Assembly: GCA_016205905.1 (NCBI GenBank)
Contig: JACQSP010000038.1
Location: 1 to 9,617, forward strand
Length of the DNA: 9,617 bases
DNA from: Candidatus Woesearchaeota archaeon
GTDB lineage: Archaea > Nanobdellota > Nanobdellia > Woesearchaeales > DSVV01
Direction of reading: 5' to 3'
A program made the translations under genes and the position numbers. Below, in pieces: positions 1 through 7,216 of this stretch; the first letter of the stretch is position 1, and each line of letters starts with the position of its first letter. The notes under the pieces are model-generated. The model ran no database searches. It worked only from the letters and a program-made list of their open reading frames with translations, and was not told where the DNA came from.

Positions 1-13
1 GGGGTAGACAAAC

Positions 14-2005
14 ATGGCAAAAATAATAGGAATTGATTTAGGAACAAGCAATTCAGCAGCAGCAGTTTTTCAGGCAGGTAAGCCAACAATAATTCCTAGT
101 GCAGAAGGAACTAGTTTATACGGAAAAGCCTTTCCAAGCGTAGTTGCTTTTACAGAGGACAATCAATTATTAATTGGTGAGCCAGCTAAAAGACAGGCTT
201 CAACAAATCCAAAAGGCACAATTACTGCTGTAAAAAGAAAGATGGGCACTAGTTACAAAGTTAATATTTACGGCAAAGAATACACACCGCAGCAGATATC
301 TGCTTTTATTCTCCAAAAAATCAAGAAAGATGCAGAGGAATTTTTAGGAGAAAAAATTACTAAAGCAGTAATTACTGTTCCTGCATATTTTGACGACAAT
401 CAAAGGCAGGCAACAAAGGATGCTGGTGAAATTGCAGGCTTGGAAGTTGTTAGAATCGTTAATGAGCCAACTGCAGCAGCACTTGCTTATGGCCTCGACA
501 AAATAGGAAAGGAGCAAAAGATTCTTGTTTTTGATTTTGGTGGTGGTACATTAGACGTAACACTTATGGAATTTGGAGACGGTGTTTTTGAAGTTAAATC
601 TACATCAGGCGATACACAATTAGGCGGCAAAGATATGGATGATGCCCTTATCAAGTATATTGCTTCAGAGTTCAAGAAAAAAGAAGGCGTTGACCTTAAT
701 GACGACGACATGGCAATGCAAAGGTTAAGAGAAGCAGCTGAAAAAGCTAAGATTGAATTAAGCAATGTCCTCGAGACAGACATTAATTTGCCTTTTATCA
801 CAGCAACCAATAAAGGGCCAAAACACCTTTTGATGAAACTTAACAGGGCAAAGCTTGAAGAATTAATCAAGCCAATCATAGAAAAATGCAGACATCCTTT
901 GGAACAGGCTGTTAAAGATGGAAAATTGAAATACTCAGAAATAAATAAAGTAATCCTTGTAGGTGGCCCAACCAGAATGCCTTTGGTCAGGAAATTTGTA
1001 GAGGATATTGTAGGAAAGAAAGCTGAGGGTGGTGTAGATCCAATGGAATGTGTTGCCCAAGGCGCAGCTGTCCAGGCTGGTGTTCTTGCAGGTGAAGTCA
1101 AAGATATTTTACTGCTGGATGTAACACCATTAACTTTAGGTATAGAAACACTTGGTGGTGTAATGACATCATTGATACAAAGAAACACAACTATTCCAAC
1201 AAAAAAATCACAGACATTTTCTACAGCAGCAGACAGTCAAACTGCAGTTACAATACATGTAATGCAGGGCGAACGTCCAATGGCAGTTGACAATAAAAGT
1301 TTAGGCAGGTTTGATTTAATAGGCATCCCGCCTGCACCTCGTGGAATTCCACAGATAGAAGTCACATTTGATATTGATGCAAACGGAATTGTTCATGTAA
1401 CTGCGAAAGATCTTGGTACAGGAAAAGAACAATCCATAAGAATAACCGCAACGCAAAAATTAAGCGAGGAAGAAATAGAGAAGATGAGAAAAGAGGCAGA
1501 GATGCATGCTGACGAAGACAAGAAGAGAAAAGATGAAGTACAGGCAATAAATGAAGCAGATGCGCTTGTTTATTCAGCAGAAAAATTGTTTAAGGATTTT
1601 GAAGGCAAGGTGAATGCAAAAGAGCTTGAAGAAGTGAAAAAAGAAATATCTGAACTCAAACAATTGCTTGAGCCTAAAGAGCCTCAAAAGAAGGATGCTG
1701 AAAAGATAAAGAGCAAGATGGAAGAAATTAATCAAAAGATTCAGAAATTGTCTACAGAGCTTTATCAAAAGGCTGCTCAGGAACAAGCAGCAAAACAACA
1801 GGCAGGAGCAAACAACAATGCTGAAGGCGGTTCATCAGGAGAAGAGCAGGAAGATGCTGAGCATGAAGATTCTCATAAGTCAAAAACTTCGGATGAAAAC
1901 GTAGTTGATGCAGAATATTCTGTTGAGAAAGAAAAAAACCCTGAAAATAAGAAGGAATCATCACAAAAGACAAAAGAAAAGCCAAAACCTAAGAAAAAGA
2001 AATAG
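14..2005 (+). CDS. dnaK: Molecular chaperone DnaK (Hsp70)
   Basis: This is the cytosolic ATP-dependent Hsp70 chaperone, which binds unfolded peptides with the help of DnaJ and GrpE. The 663-residue protein is complete. The nucleotide-binding domain covers about residues 1-365, with the phosphate-1 motif IGIDLGTSNS (5-14; the usual second Thr is Ser), catalytic Lys in AVKRKMG (72-78), AYF (124-126), phosphate-2 motif FDFGGGTLDVT (173-183) and VGGPTRMP (316-323). The hydrophobic linker ILLLDVTP (365-372) leads into the beta substrate-binding domain and a helical lid (about 485-590). Residues near 80-90 lack the roughly 24-residue insert of proteobacterial DnaK, as is known for archaeal and Gram-positive Hsp70s. 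After the conserved NVVDAEY (629-635) the protein carries an extra tail of about 28 residues ending in KPKPKKKK. Only 13 bases lie upstream; a stop triplet (TAG, 5-7) could end a preceding gene such as grpE, but this cannot be seen. Identification is very secure. Confidence 0.98.
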   Translation: MAKIIGIDLGTSNSAAAVFQAGKPTIIPSAEGTSLYGKAFPSVVAFTEDNQLLIGEPAKRQASTNPKGTITAVKRKMGTSYKVNIYGKEYTPQQISAFILQKIKKDAEEFLGEKITKAVITVPAYFDDNQRQATKDAGEIAGLEVVRIVNEPTAAALAYGLDKIGKEQKILVFDFGGGTLDVTLMEFGDGVFEVKSTSGDTQLGGKDMDDALIKYIASEFKKKEGVDLNDDDMAMQRLREAAEKAKIELSNVLETDINLPFITATNKGPKHLLMKLNRAKLEELIKPIIEKCRHPLEQAVKDGKLKYSEINKVILVGGPTRMPLVRKFVEDIVGKKAEGGVDPMECVAQGAAVQAGVLAGEVKDILLLDVTPLTLGIETLGGVMTSLIQRNTTIPTKKSQTFSTAADSQTAVTIHVMQGERPMAVDNKSLGRFDLIGIPPAPRGIPQIEVTFDIDANGIVHVTAKDLGTGKEQSIRITATQKLSEEEIEKMRKEAEMHADEDKKRKDEVQAINEADALVYSAEKLFKDFEGKVNAKELEEVKKEISELKQLLEPKEPQKKDAEKIKSKMEEINQKIQKLSTELYQKAAQEQAAKQQAGANNNAEGGSSGEEQEDAEHEDSHKSKTSDENVVDAEYSVEKEKNPENKKESSQKTKEKPKPKKKK

Positions 2006-2019
2006 ATTTAACACTTAAC

Positions 2020-2043
2020 TTTTTTTATGTTTTTTTATTTTTT
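2020..2043 (+). terminator. T-tract terminator after dnaK
   Basis: Three runs of six to seven T (2020-2026, 2030-2036, 2038-2043) begin 14 bases after the dnaK stop codon with no stem in front. Oligo-T tracts without a hairpin are the known archaeal intrinsic termination signal, so the dnaK transcript probably ends here. Confidence 0.65.
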
Positions 2044-2097
2044 ATATTTGTTTAGCTTATTAATATTTTTTACTTGCAAATTACCACTCACAACACG

Positions 2098-2203
2098 TTT
2101 CTGGGACGCAGTCCACCGTCTCATGAAAGATAAATGTGTAAGTTGTCAGGTATAATTTGTAAGATGAATGTGTTAGTCTCACTAACATCATATACCTTGC
2201 AAC
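2098..2203. other. Tandem hairpins, possible small RNA or leader
   Basis: The dnaK-HAD spacer contains two stem-loops. The first pairs 2098-2107 (TTTCTGGGAC) with 2118-2128 (GTCTCATGAAA): ten pairs with one G-T wobble, one bulged T at 2124, and a 10-base loop. The second pairs 2142-2154 (GTTGTCAGGTATA) with 2191-2203 (TATACCTTGCAAC): 13 positions with one mismatch and one wobble. Inside it is a perfect 6-bp stem (2171-2176 with 2182-2187) and a TCTCA loop. A TATA-like stretch (TTTATA, 2041-2046) lies upstream. I recognise no RNA family here, and no C/D-box motifs are clear. It could be a small RNA, a processed leader, or simply a palindromic remnant. Confidence 0.4.
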
Positions 2204-2233
2204 CAACACCATCTTTATCCTTTAACAGTAGCC

Positions 2234-2246
2234 TATAATTATATAA
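2234..2246 (+). promoter_or_regulatory. TATA promoter of the HAD gene
   Basis: An AT-rich box (TATAATTATATAA, 2234-2246) is centred about 28 bases before the ATG at 2268. This is the spacing expected for an archaeal TATA box driving a leaderless or nearly leaderless transcript. No Shine-Dalgarno sequence precedes the ATG, in agreement with that. Confidence 0.55.
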
Positions 2247-2267
2247 TGAAATTAGCATCATATCACA

Positions 2268-2906
2268 ATGCAAAAGACAAAATTAATTATTTTTGATTAC
2301 GACGGAGTTTTGGTAGATACATTTCCATTGGCATGCAGCGCTTATTATGCTATATTCAAGGAATTCAACATTAAAACTAATTTCTCAACAGAACAGTTCA
2401 GGGATTTCTTTGAAGTTGACTGGACTAAAAATTTAGCTGTTCTGGGCATTTCTGAAAAAAAAGATATAGAAAAAAGTGAACTCATTTTTCGCAGTATAGT
2501 CGCAGATTCTAGCAGAAATGTTAAGATCTATTCAGGCATAGAACAAGTACTCAAACAGCTTAAGGATAAAGGCTACAAATTAGCTGTTCTTTCAAATAAT
2601 TATGAGGATATTATAAAAAAACATCTGAAAAAAAATCAAGTACTGCATTATTTTGACAAGATCGCTGATGTAAATTATGGATTGAAACCAGACACTAAAG
2701 GAATTTTAAGATTGCTTGATGAGTTTGAAATTAAGCCAACTGAAGCAGTCATGATTGGTGACATGGATGGAGACATTATAATGGCGAAAAATGCAAAGCT
2801 TAAAAAAGCCATAGGGGTTAGCTGGGGTTTTCACAATCATAAAAAACTGAAGGATGCAGATGTCATTATTGATGCGCCTTTAGAAATAATTAATGAGGTT
2901 GAATAA
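2268..2906 (+). CDS. HAD-superfamily phosphatase, phosphoglycolate phosphatase-like
   Basis: This 212-residue protein is a haloacid dehalogenase-type hydrolase and probably removes phosphate from a small metabolite in the cytosol. Motif I is FDYDGVLVDT (9-18), with nucleophile Asp10 and general acid Asp12. Motif II is LSNN (108-111), motif III lies around Lys140 in GLKPDT, and motif IV is MIGDMDGD (162-169) with the metal-binding acids. The helical segment between motif I and about residue 85 is the C1 cap, as in Gph and beta-phosphoglucomutase-like enzymes. Length is normal for the family. The ATG at 2268 fits the promoter spacing. The gene lies between dnaK and dnaJ on the same strand, but it has its own promoter and 103 bases follow it, so a role in folding is not implied. 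The HAD assignment is secure; the substrate is unknown. Confidence 0.9.
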   Translation: MQKTKLIIFDYDGVLVDTFPLACSAYYAIFKEFNIKTNFSTEQFRDFFEVDWTKNLAVLGISEKKDIEKSELIFRSIVADSSRNVKIYSGIEQVLKQLKDKGYKLAVLSNNYEDIIKKHLKKNQVLHYFDKIADVNYGLKPDTKGILRLLDEFEIKPTEAVMIGDMDGDIIMAKNAKLKKAIGVSWGFHNHKKLKDADVIIDAPLEIINEVE

Positions 2907-2965
2907 AAATCATAAGAAATAAGAGAAACTAAAAGAAATTAAAAAAAATAAAAGAAACAAAAACA
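2907..2965 (+). repeat. A-rich spacer with recurring AGAAAY words
   Basis: The spacer before dnaJ is almost entirely A with interspersed G, T and C. AGAAAT or AGAAAC words recur at irregular intervals (for example AAGAAAT, GAGAAAC, AAAGAAAT, AAAGAAAC). It encodes nothing visible and may simply be a low-complexity, nucleosome-poor or unstructured leader region. Confidence 0.35.
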
Positions 2966-2973
2966 GATGATTA

Positions 2974-2993
2974 TGGAAATAAAAGAATTTATG
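2974..2993 (+). promoter_or_regulatory. Possible promoter of dnaJ
   Basis: A GGAAATAAAAGAATTTATG stretch starts at 2975 and is centred about 26 bases before the dnaJ ATG at 3010. It combines a BRE-like GGAAA with AT-rich TATA-like sequence, so dnaJ could have its own near-leaderless transcript. The GGGTTGA at 2995-3001 is a poor match to a Shine-Dalgarno site. The call is tentative because the whole spacer is AT-rich. Confidence 0.35.
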
Positions 2994-3009
2994 TGGGTTG
3001 AATTAAATC

Positions 3010-4131
3010 ATGGCAAAAAAAGATTATTATGAATTATTAGGTGTAAACAAAAACGCTTCAAAGGAAGAGATAAAACAGGCTTATAAAAAACTGGCTAAAA
3101 AATATCACCCTGATTTAAATAAAAGTGATCCTAATGCTTCAGAAAAATTTAAGGAAATAAACGAAGCTGCATCTGTGTTAGGAGATGATAATAAAAAAGC
3201 GCAGTACGACCAGTTTGGCACTGCAGAGCCAGGGTTTGAAGGCATGAGTGGATTTGACGCTGGTGACATGAATGGTTTCAGCAGCTATGATTTTGATGAT
3301 ATTTTTGATACTTTTTTCGGCGGCAGAAGATCAGGCTCAAGAAGAAGAGCACATCAGCGTGGTGCAGACTTACAGTATGGTTTAGAACTCTCTTTGGAAG
3401 AGGCAGCGTTTGGAGCTGATAAAACCATTTCTATACCACGGCATGAAACATGCGATAAATGCCATGGCTCTGGCGCTAAATCTGGCTCTGATGTCAAAAC
3501 ATGCGACACCTGCCAAGGCACAGGAATGTACAGAAGAACACAAAGGACGCCTTTTGGAATATTTCAAACCTCAAGCACATGCAATAAGTGCCATGGTGTT
3601 GGAAAAGTAATAACTTCCTTTTGTGAAAAATGCGATGGCTCTGGAAGAATACGCAAAGTTAGGGAGCTTAAAGTTACTATACCTAAAGGTGTTGATAACG
3701 GCACAAGGCTAAGGATTGAAGATGAAGGTGAAGCAGGAGAAAAAGGAGCAGCACACGGCGATTTATATCTTTTAATTAAAGTGAAAGAGCATAAAATATT
3801 TACAAGGGAAGATGATAATATATTTGTAGAAATACCCATTAGTTTTACTCAGGCTTGTTTAGGCGATGAAGTTGAAGTGCCAACATTAAGAGGAACAGTA
3901 GAGATGAAGATTCCTTCAGGAACACAAACAAACACATTGTTTAGAATAAAAGGCAAAGGCATTCCCAGTTTGAGAGGATTTGGCTCTGGTGATGAATTTG
4001 TTAAAGTTATTATCCAAACACCAAACAGGGTAAGCAAAAGGCAAAAGGAATTATTGGAAGAATTTGAACAACTGAATGAAGAAAAACCATTAAAGAATTT
4101 CTTTGAGAAACTGAAAGGTGTGTTTGAGTAG
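3010..4131 (+). CDS. dnaJ: Chaperone protein DnaJ (type I Hsp40)
   Basis: DnaJ is the J-domain co-chaperone that delivers clients to DnaK and stimulates its ATPase. All type I domains are present in 373 residues, the usual length. The J domain spans about 1-70, with HPD at 33-35 in KYHPDLNK and the following KFKEINEA helix. A short Gly/Phe region (about 75-112) contains DIFDTFFGG. The zinc domain carries four CxxCxGxG modules: CDKCHGSG (148-155), CDTCQGTG (165-172), CNKCHGVG (191-198) and CEKCDGSG (205-212). Two C-terminal beta domains follow, including IPKGVDNGTRLRI and GDLYLLIKVKEH. The ATG at 3010 opens the canonical KDYYELLGV start. It lies downstream of dnaK on the same strand, separated by the HAD gene. 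Archaeal dnaK-dnaJ sets are generally considered acquired from bacteria. Identification is very secure. Confidence 0.98.
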   Translation: MAKKDYYELLGVNKNASKEEIKQAYKKLAKKYHPDLNKSDPNASEKFKEINEAASVLGDDNKKAQYDQFGTAEPGFEGMSGFDAGDMNGFSSYDFDDIFDTFFGGRRSGSRRRAHQRGADLQYGLELSLEEAAFGADKTISIPRHETCDKCHGSGAKSGSDVKTCDTCQGTGMYRRTQRTPFGIFQTSSTCNKCHGVGKVITSFCEKCDGSGRIRKVRELKVTIPKGVDNGTRLRIEDEGEAGEKGAAHGDLYLLIKVKEHKIFTREDDNIFVEIPISFTQACLGDEVEVPTLRGTVEMKIPSGTQTNTLFRIKGKGIPSLRGFGSGDEFVKVIIQTPNRVSKRQKELLEEFEQLNEEKPLKNFFEKLKGVFE

Positions 4132-4140
4132 ATTTTGTTT

Positions 4141-4175
4141 AGTTCATGGGCGAAGCCAAACGTTCACGATGAAGT
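4141..4175. terminator. Weak structured region between convergent genes
   Basis: The 57-base gap between the dnaJ stop and the convergent minus-strand gene holds a small fold. TTCAT (4143-4147) pairs with ATGAA (4169-4173), and inside it GGC-GAA-GCC (4149-4157) forms a mini-hairpin. It may help end both convergent transcripts, but the stems are short and no T-run follows on either strand. Confidence 0.25.
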
Positions 4176-4188
4176 TGTACCCTATTAT

Positions 4189-4947
4189 TTATTCACAATT
4201 ATCGCATAAAATTCTGTTAAATTTCCCTAAATGAACTGAAGTTCTTACTCTACCAGTGGGTCCAAAGCCATTTTTAAACTCATCTAAGACTTTGAATGAA
4301 TTAGTATCAGAATTCCATTTTGCAAATTTATATGATGTTTTATAAAATTTACCTTTACCAATAAATATAAAAAAATTCTCTTTAGTTTTTCTTCTTTGAT
4401 GTGCATTTCTACTAATAATGCTTTGCAAAAAAGGAAATTCTTTGATTAAATTGTTTCGAGTACCGATATAATCTACATTCAATTCTCCTATAATATATAA
4501 TCCTGTTGTTTCACCATTGTTTTCTTTAGATTCAGCATAATCCTGAAACTTTGCTCCAAAATATATTTTAACATTGGTTCCCTCAGCAATTTTCCAACAA
4601 TCCTCTCTGCCAGCTAGTCCACTTTTACGAATTAAGAAATTAATTATTCTCTTCGCTTTTCCAGAATCTAACGGTTCACCATAGCTAGCTTTCTTAGAAT
4701 CTAATATAGGATCAAAATGAAACCTTTTATCTTTTACCCTGCTCATGATTTCTTCAGGATATTTCATTTTTATTAGACTTAATACTTCTTGTATAGAAGA
4801 TGTAGAATTACTTATATCATCATCGTTTTCATCAATTGGGAGCCAATAAAATTTATCTCTATCAAAATAATTTGTATCCTTTTTGCCTAACCATCCGCCA
4901 CCTACAAAAGGAATTAAAATTGAATAATTTTTGTTTTCATTTATCAT
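4189..4947 (-). CDS. Uncharacterised protein, possible Nmad3-like domain
   Basis: I do not firmly recognise this 252-residue protein. The order of its motifs resembles the nucleotide modification associated domain 3 (Nmad3) family, predicted DNA-base modification proteins of phage and mobile loci. These are an N-terminal strand leading to YWLPID (34-39), HFDP (77-80) after the first helices, VKIYFGAKF (126-134) where Nmad3 proteins have a hydrophobic LFLFFGWF-type strand, LYIIGELNV (150-158), and a late IFIGKGKFY (194-202). I see no signal peptide or membrane segment. A CDNC at 248-251 is too isolated to call a zinc site. Its ATG overlaps the stop codon of the dinD-like gene by ATGA, so the two are co-translated and probably work together. 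The family call is inference from pattern memory; a profile search would decide it. Confidence 0.4.
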   Translation of the reverse strand: MINENKNYSILIPFVGGGWLGKKDTNYFDRDKFYWLPIDENDDDISNSTSSIQEVLSLIKMKYPEEIMSRVKDKRFHFDPILDSKKASYGEPLDSGKAKRIINFLIRKSGLAGREDCWKIAEGTNVKIYFGAKFQDYAESKENNGETTGLYIIGELNVDYIGTRNNLIKEFPFLQSIISRNAHQRRKTKENFFIFIGKGKFYKTSYKFAKWNSDTNSFKVLDEFKNGFGPTGRVRTSVHLGKFNRILCDNCE

Positions 4948-5795
4948 TCTTGATTCTTTTTATCAATAAAATTTATCTTTTTGGTTTTATTTTGTAGATT
5001 ATTGTCAGGTGTAACTACTGGTTTTCCAGTCTGTTTTTCTATCTCCTTTCTGGCGTTTCCAGCAACACTTCCGCCTTTCCTTGCAATTTCTTTGCTCTCT
5101 TCAAAATGTTTAGGATTCTGTTTTTTTGATATTTCTTTTGTCGCAACTTCTGCAAGCATATTCAAAACTAATTCAACATTGCTCATATTATCTCTAAGAT
5201 TTTCTTTTTTCAGGTTTTTGATCCGTTTGTATTCCTTAACTGTTAATCCAGACCAAGTATTAGTAATCTCATTTGTGAGAATTGCAAATTCCGAAGTGTC
5301 TTTTATTCCTACCCTTTCCCATTCGTCTGTTAGCTCTTTTCTTACTTCAATAGTCTTTAGTCTTTGATTAATCCATTCTTTTGAATATCCTTTTTTAAGG
5401 TATGTCTGCATAGCTCTATCTATTGCAAGTTCAGGATCATGGGTCTCATCAATACGCTCATTCCCTACTTTTGCAAGCCAAAGTTTGAAAGGCTCTGCTT
5501 TCTTTGAGGGGATTGATTGAATAAGCCTCAATATTTGTTCAGTATCACCAACATCAGTCAGATAATATTTACCATCAGAGGACTGCATTTTCAGTTGACT
5601 ACAGGTTGTAGCCAACTGGTTTCCCTCTGCTTTTAACCTTGTTTTAAGGACACTCCAATACTTTCTTGGATTAGGGCTGTCAGTTAGAACTTCAACTACA
5701 TCAATTATAGATAAATACCATTTTTCCTGCTTATCATCCCATAGTACTCTAACCCTTCTGTCTTGAAACAATCTTATCGCATTTTCTTTATTCAT
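4944..5795 (-). CDS. BRO-N / DinD-like protein
   Basis: This 283-residue protein has a BRO N-terminal domain at about 1-110. Its visible parts are FQDRRVRVLWDD, WYLSIIDVVEVLTDS, YWSVLKTRLKAEG and the YYLTDVGDTEQILRLIQSIPS segment, followed by the PFKLWLAKVG helix. The C-terminal part (about 120-265) follows the pattern of E. coli DinD: a helix-rich stretch with RKEL, EFAILTNEITNTWSGLTVKEYK, KNLKKENLRDNMSNVELVLNMLAEVATKE, then ARKGGSVAGNARKEIEKQTGKPVVTPDNN. BRO-N domains bind DNA and are common in phage antirepressors. E. coli DinD is SOS-induced and reported to inhibit RecA filaments. Whether this protein acts on RadA or represses its own operon is unknown. It is first in a two-gene minus-strand operon. 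Its start is supported by GGTG five bases before the ATG and a TATA box at the right distance. Length is close to that of DinD. Confidence 0.75.
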   Translation of the reverse strand: MNKENAIRLFQDRRVRVLWDDKQEKWYLSIIDVVEVLTDSPNPRKYWSVLKTRLKAEGNQLATTCSQLKMQSSDGKYYLTDVGDTEQILRLIQSIPSKKAEPFKLWLAKVGNERIDETHDPELAIDRAMQTYLKKGYSKEWINQRLKTIEVRKELTDEWERVGIKDTSEFAILTNEITNTWSGLTVKEYKRIKNLKKENLRDNMSNVELVLNMLAEVATKEISKKQNPKHFEESKEIARKGGSVAGNARKEIEKQTGKPVVTPDNNLQNKTKKINFIDKKNQE

Positions 5796-5797
5796 CT

Positions 5798-5828
5798 CAA
5801 CACCTAGATATTCTCTTCTTTTAAATCA
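5798..5828 (-). promoter_or_regulatory. TATA box and RBS of the dinD-like operon
   Basis: On the minus strand a TTTAAAAG box (about 5817-5825) is centred about 26 bases upstream of the ATG at 5795. GGTG (5801-5804) lies five bases before the ATG and can pair with the archaeal 16S CACCTCC end. The upstream edge of the TATA box overlaps the base of the neighbouring long hairpin (starts 5823), so extrusion of that stem or protein binding to it could affect this promoter. Confidence 0.5.
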
Positions 5829-5893
5829 GAAAGCCAGAAATCCATATCATTTATGATTGTGGATGAATGGCTCTGCGTCTGGCTTTCTGATTT
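5823..5893. repeat. Long stem-loop H1 upstream of the dinD-like operon
   Basis: A perfect 16-bp inverted repeat joins 5823-5838 (AAATCAGAAAGCCAGA) with 5878-5893. Inside it ATCCA (5840-5844) pairs with TGGAT (5860-5864), and ATCA-TTTA-TGAT (5846-5857) forms an apical 4-bp stem with a TTTA loop. The apical 26 bases match those of hairpin H2 at 20 of 26 positions, whereas the basal stems are unrelated. Function is unknown; it may be a small RNA, a recognition hairpin of a mobile element, or an operator. Confidence 0.7.
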
Positions 5894-5896
5894 CCT

Positions 5897-5971
5897 AAAA
5901 ATTTAGGTCAATGTCAGTTCCTATCAATCCTCACCATTTATGGTTGGGGTTAGGGACTGACCTAAATTTTT
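5897..5971. repeat. Long stem-loop H2, possible bidirectional terminator
   Basis: The basal stem pairs 5897-5907 (AAAAATTTAGG) with 5961-5971. After a 6-base left bulge (5908-5913), TCAGTTCCTA (5914-5923) pairs with TAGGGACTGA (5951-5960) with one G-T wobble. The stem continues through AATCCT/GGGGTT to an apical ACCA-TTTA-TGGT. The whole 75 bases thus form one long irregular hairpin. Five to seven T follow the stem on each strand, so it could terminate the DHH transcript coming from the right. The apical core is homologous to that of H1. Confidence 0.7.
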
Positions 5972-6010
5972 TTGAAATAATTTGCTTCTTTTTCTTCTCT
6001 CTATGCATCT

Positions 6011-7207
6011 TCACATCTTCCCAATATACTCTTCAACAATATTAAATACTTCTTCTTTTGCAGCCTCGACAAAACTAATGCTTCCTGCTGTTCTGTGGCC
6101 GCCGCCATTTATTTGTGCATAAGGCAGGTTTTCTTTGAGAATTTTTATAATCTCATTAACATCAAACTTTTTTAGTTCCCTGCTGCACCTGATATTTATC
6201 TGGTCATTGCTTATTCCTAAACTTATTACTGGCTTTTTGTATTTCTCTATTAAATAATCCTGTGTAATCCCTGTTATCTTTCCAGACGGAGGGAATGTAA
6301 ACATCTGTGTGCTTTCAATATCTAATTTGCATACAATTAACTTTTCCTTCTCTTCTACCTGCATATATCTTTTATTGGTTTCAAGCTGTTGTTTAATAGA
6401 TTCTTTTACCAGGGGCTTTATTATCTCAATCAGTTTTTTTTGTTTGCTGCTTTCAGCTCCAAGAATATCATTTACTAAATCCCTGCTTTCAATATATCCT
6501 AATACATATGCTTCATAATCAAGACAGATTGCAACATCTTTTATTAATTCATGAGAATAATTTTTTTGGCATAATTTAATATATTCATCCATCTCCTTAC
6601 TTTCTACCTTATCACCAGTTCCAGCAACTGCTGCAAAAAATTCCATCTGGTCAATTTCAGGATTAATTTGTTTCGCAATCTCTGCGCATAACATTCCAGC
6701 TGATATGTCATAAGTGCTTCCGACAAAATGCGGGTTCACATGCGCTTCAACAGCCTTTGTAATCTCATTAGAAGGCGGATGATGATCAAAAACAATAATC
6801 TTTGCGCCGTAAATCTTTACTTTTTTTATAGCAGCTATGCTTTGATCACTGCTCCCATTATCGCAAATAATTATTAAAGGCGGTTTTATCTCAAACCTGT
6901 TTATATTATTCATAAAATTAGTTAAATCTTTGGTTGCATCAACATAATCATAATATGGTGATTTTGAAGGCAGCCTTGAATAATAATAAAATACATCTCT
7001 CTCCTTTGCCTGCCTATTATAAACCAATGGCAAGATTGCTCTTTCCAGCGCTAATGCAGCGCAATAACCATCTGTGTCAGCATGGTGTCTTATCCAGATT
7101 GGCCTTTTTGATTCAATTGCCTGTGTGATTAAGCTAATCGCTTTGTTTATTTCTGGCTTTAATTTCTCTAACACATGCGATTTAATCATAAATTGTTTTT
7201 CTGTCAT
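6011..7207 (-). CDS. RecJ-like DHH/DHHA1 family phosphoesterase
   Basis: This 398-residue protein belongs to the DHH phosphoesterase superfamily. Archaeal members include RecJ-like and GINS-associated single-strand exonucleases as well as oligonucleotide and cyclic-dinucleotide hydrolases, all Mn-dependent. Motif I is HHADTDG (41-47), motif II IIICDNGSSD (112-121), motif III FDHHPP (140-145) and motif IV AGTGDK (195-200). The C-terminal DHHA1 domain carries the substrate-binding INGGGHRTAGS (366-376). I chose ATG 7207 (MTEKQF), because a longer reading frame begins inside the upstream palindromic element and encodes only its repeats. AGGAAAA lies just before this ATG. The protein has no OB-fold or zinc finger extension. 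The superfamily is certain; exonuclease versus small-nucleotide hydrolase cannot be settled from sequence alone. Confidence 0.9.
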   Translation of the reverse strand: MTEKQFMIKSHVLEKLKPEINKAISLITQAIESKRPIWIRHHADTDGYCAALALERAILPLVYNRQAKERDVFYYYSRLPSKSPYYDYVDATKDLTNFMNNINRFEIKPPLIIICDNGSSDQSIAAIKKVKIYGAKIIVFDHHPPSNEITKAVEAHVNPHFVGSTYDISAGMLCAEIAKQINPEIDQMEFFAAVAGTGDKVESKEMDEYIKLCQKNYSHELIKDVAICLDYEAYVLGYIESRDLVNDILGAESSKQKKLIEIIKPLVKESIKQQLETNKRYMQVEEKEKLIVCKLDIESTQMFTFPPSGKITGITQDYLIEKYKKPVISLGISNDQINIRCSRELKKFDVNEIIKILKENLPYAQINGGGHRTAGSISFVEAAKEEVFNIVEEYIGKM

Positions 7208-7216
7208 GTTATTTTC

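Noticed and set aside
487..1188. 233-codon minus-strand frame inside dnaK
   Set aside because: It lies wholly opposite conserved DnaK sequence and resembles no family.
2967..3032. 21-codon frame overlapping the dnaJ start
   Set aside because: It is very short, out of frame with dnaJ, has no ribosome-binding site, and its second half is simply the dnaJ start in another frame.
5823..5971. CRISPR array or type III toxin-antitoxin RNA repeat
   Set aside because: There are only two units and only their cores match; no constant repeat-spacer pattern is present, and the adjacent proteins do not resemble ToxN or Cas proteins.
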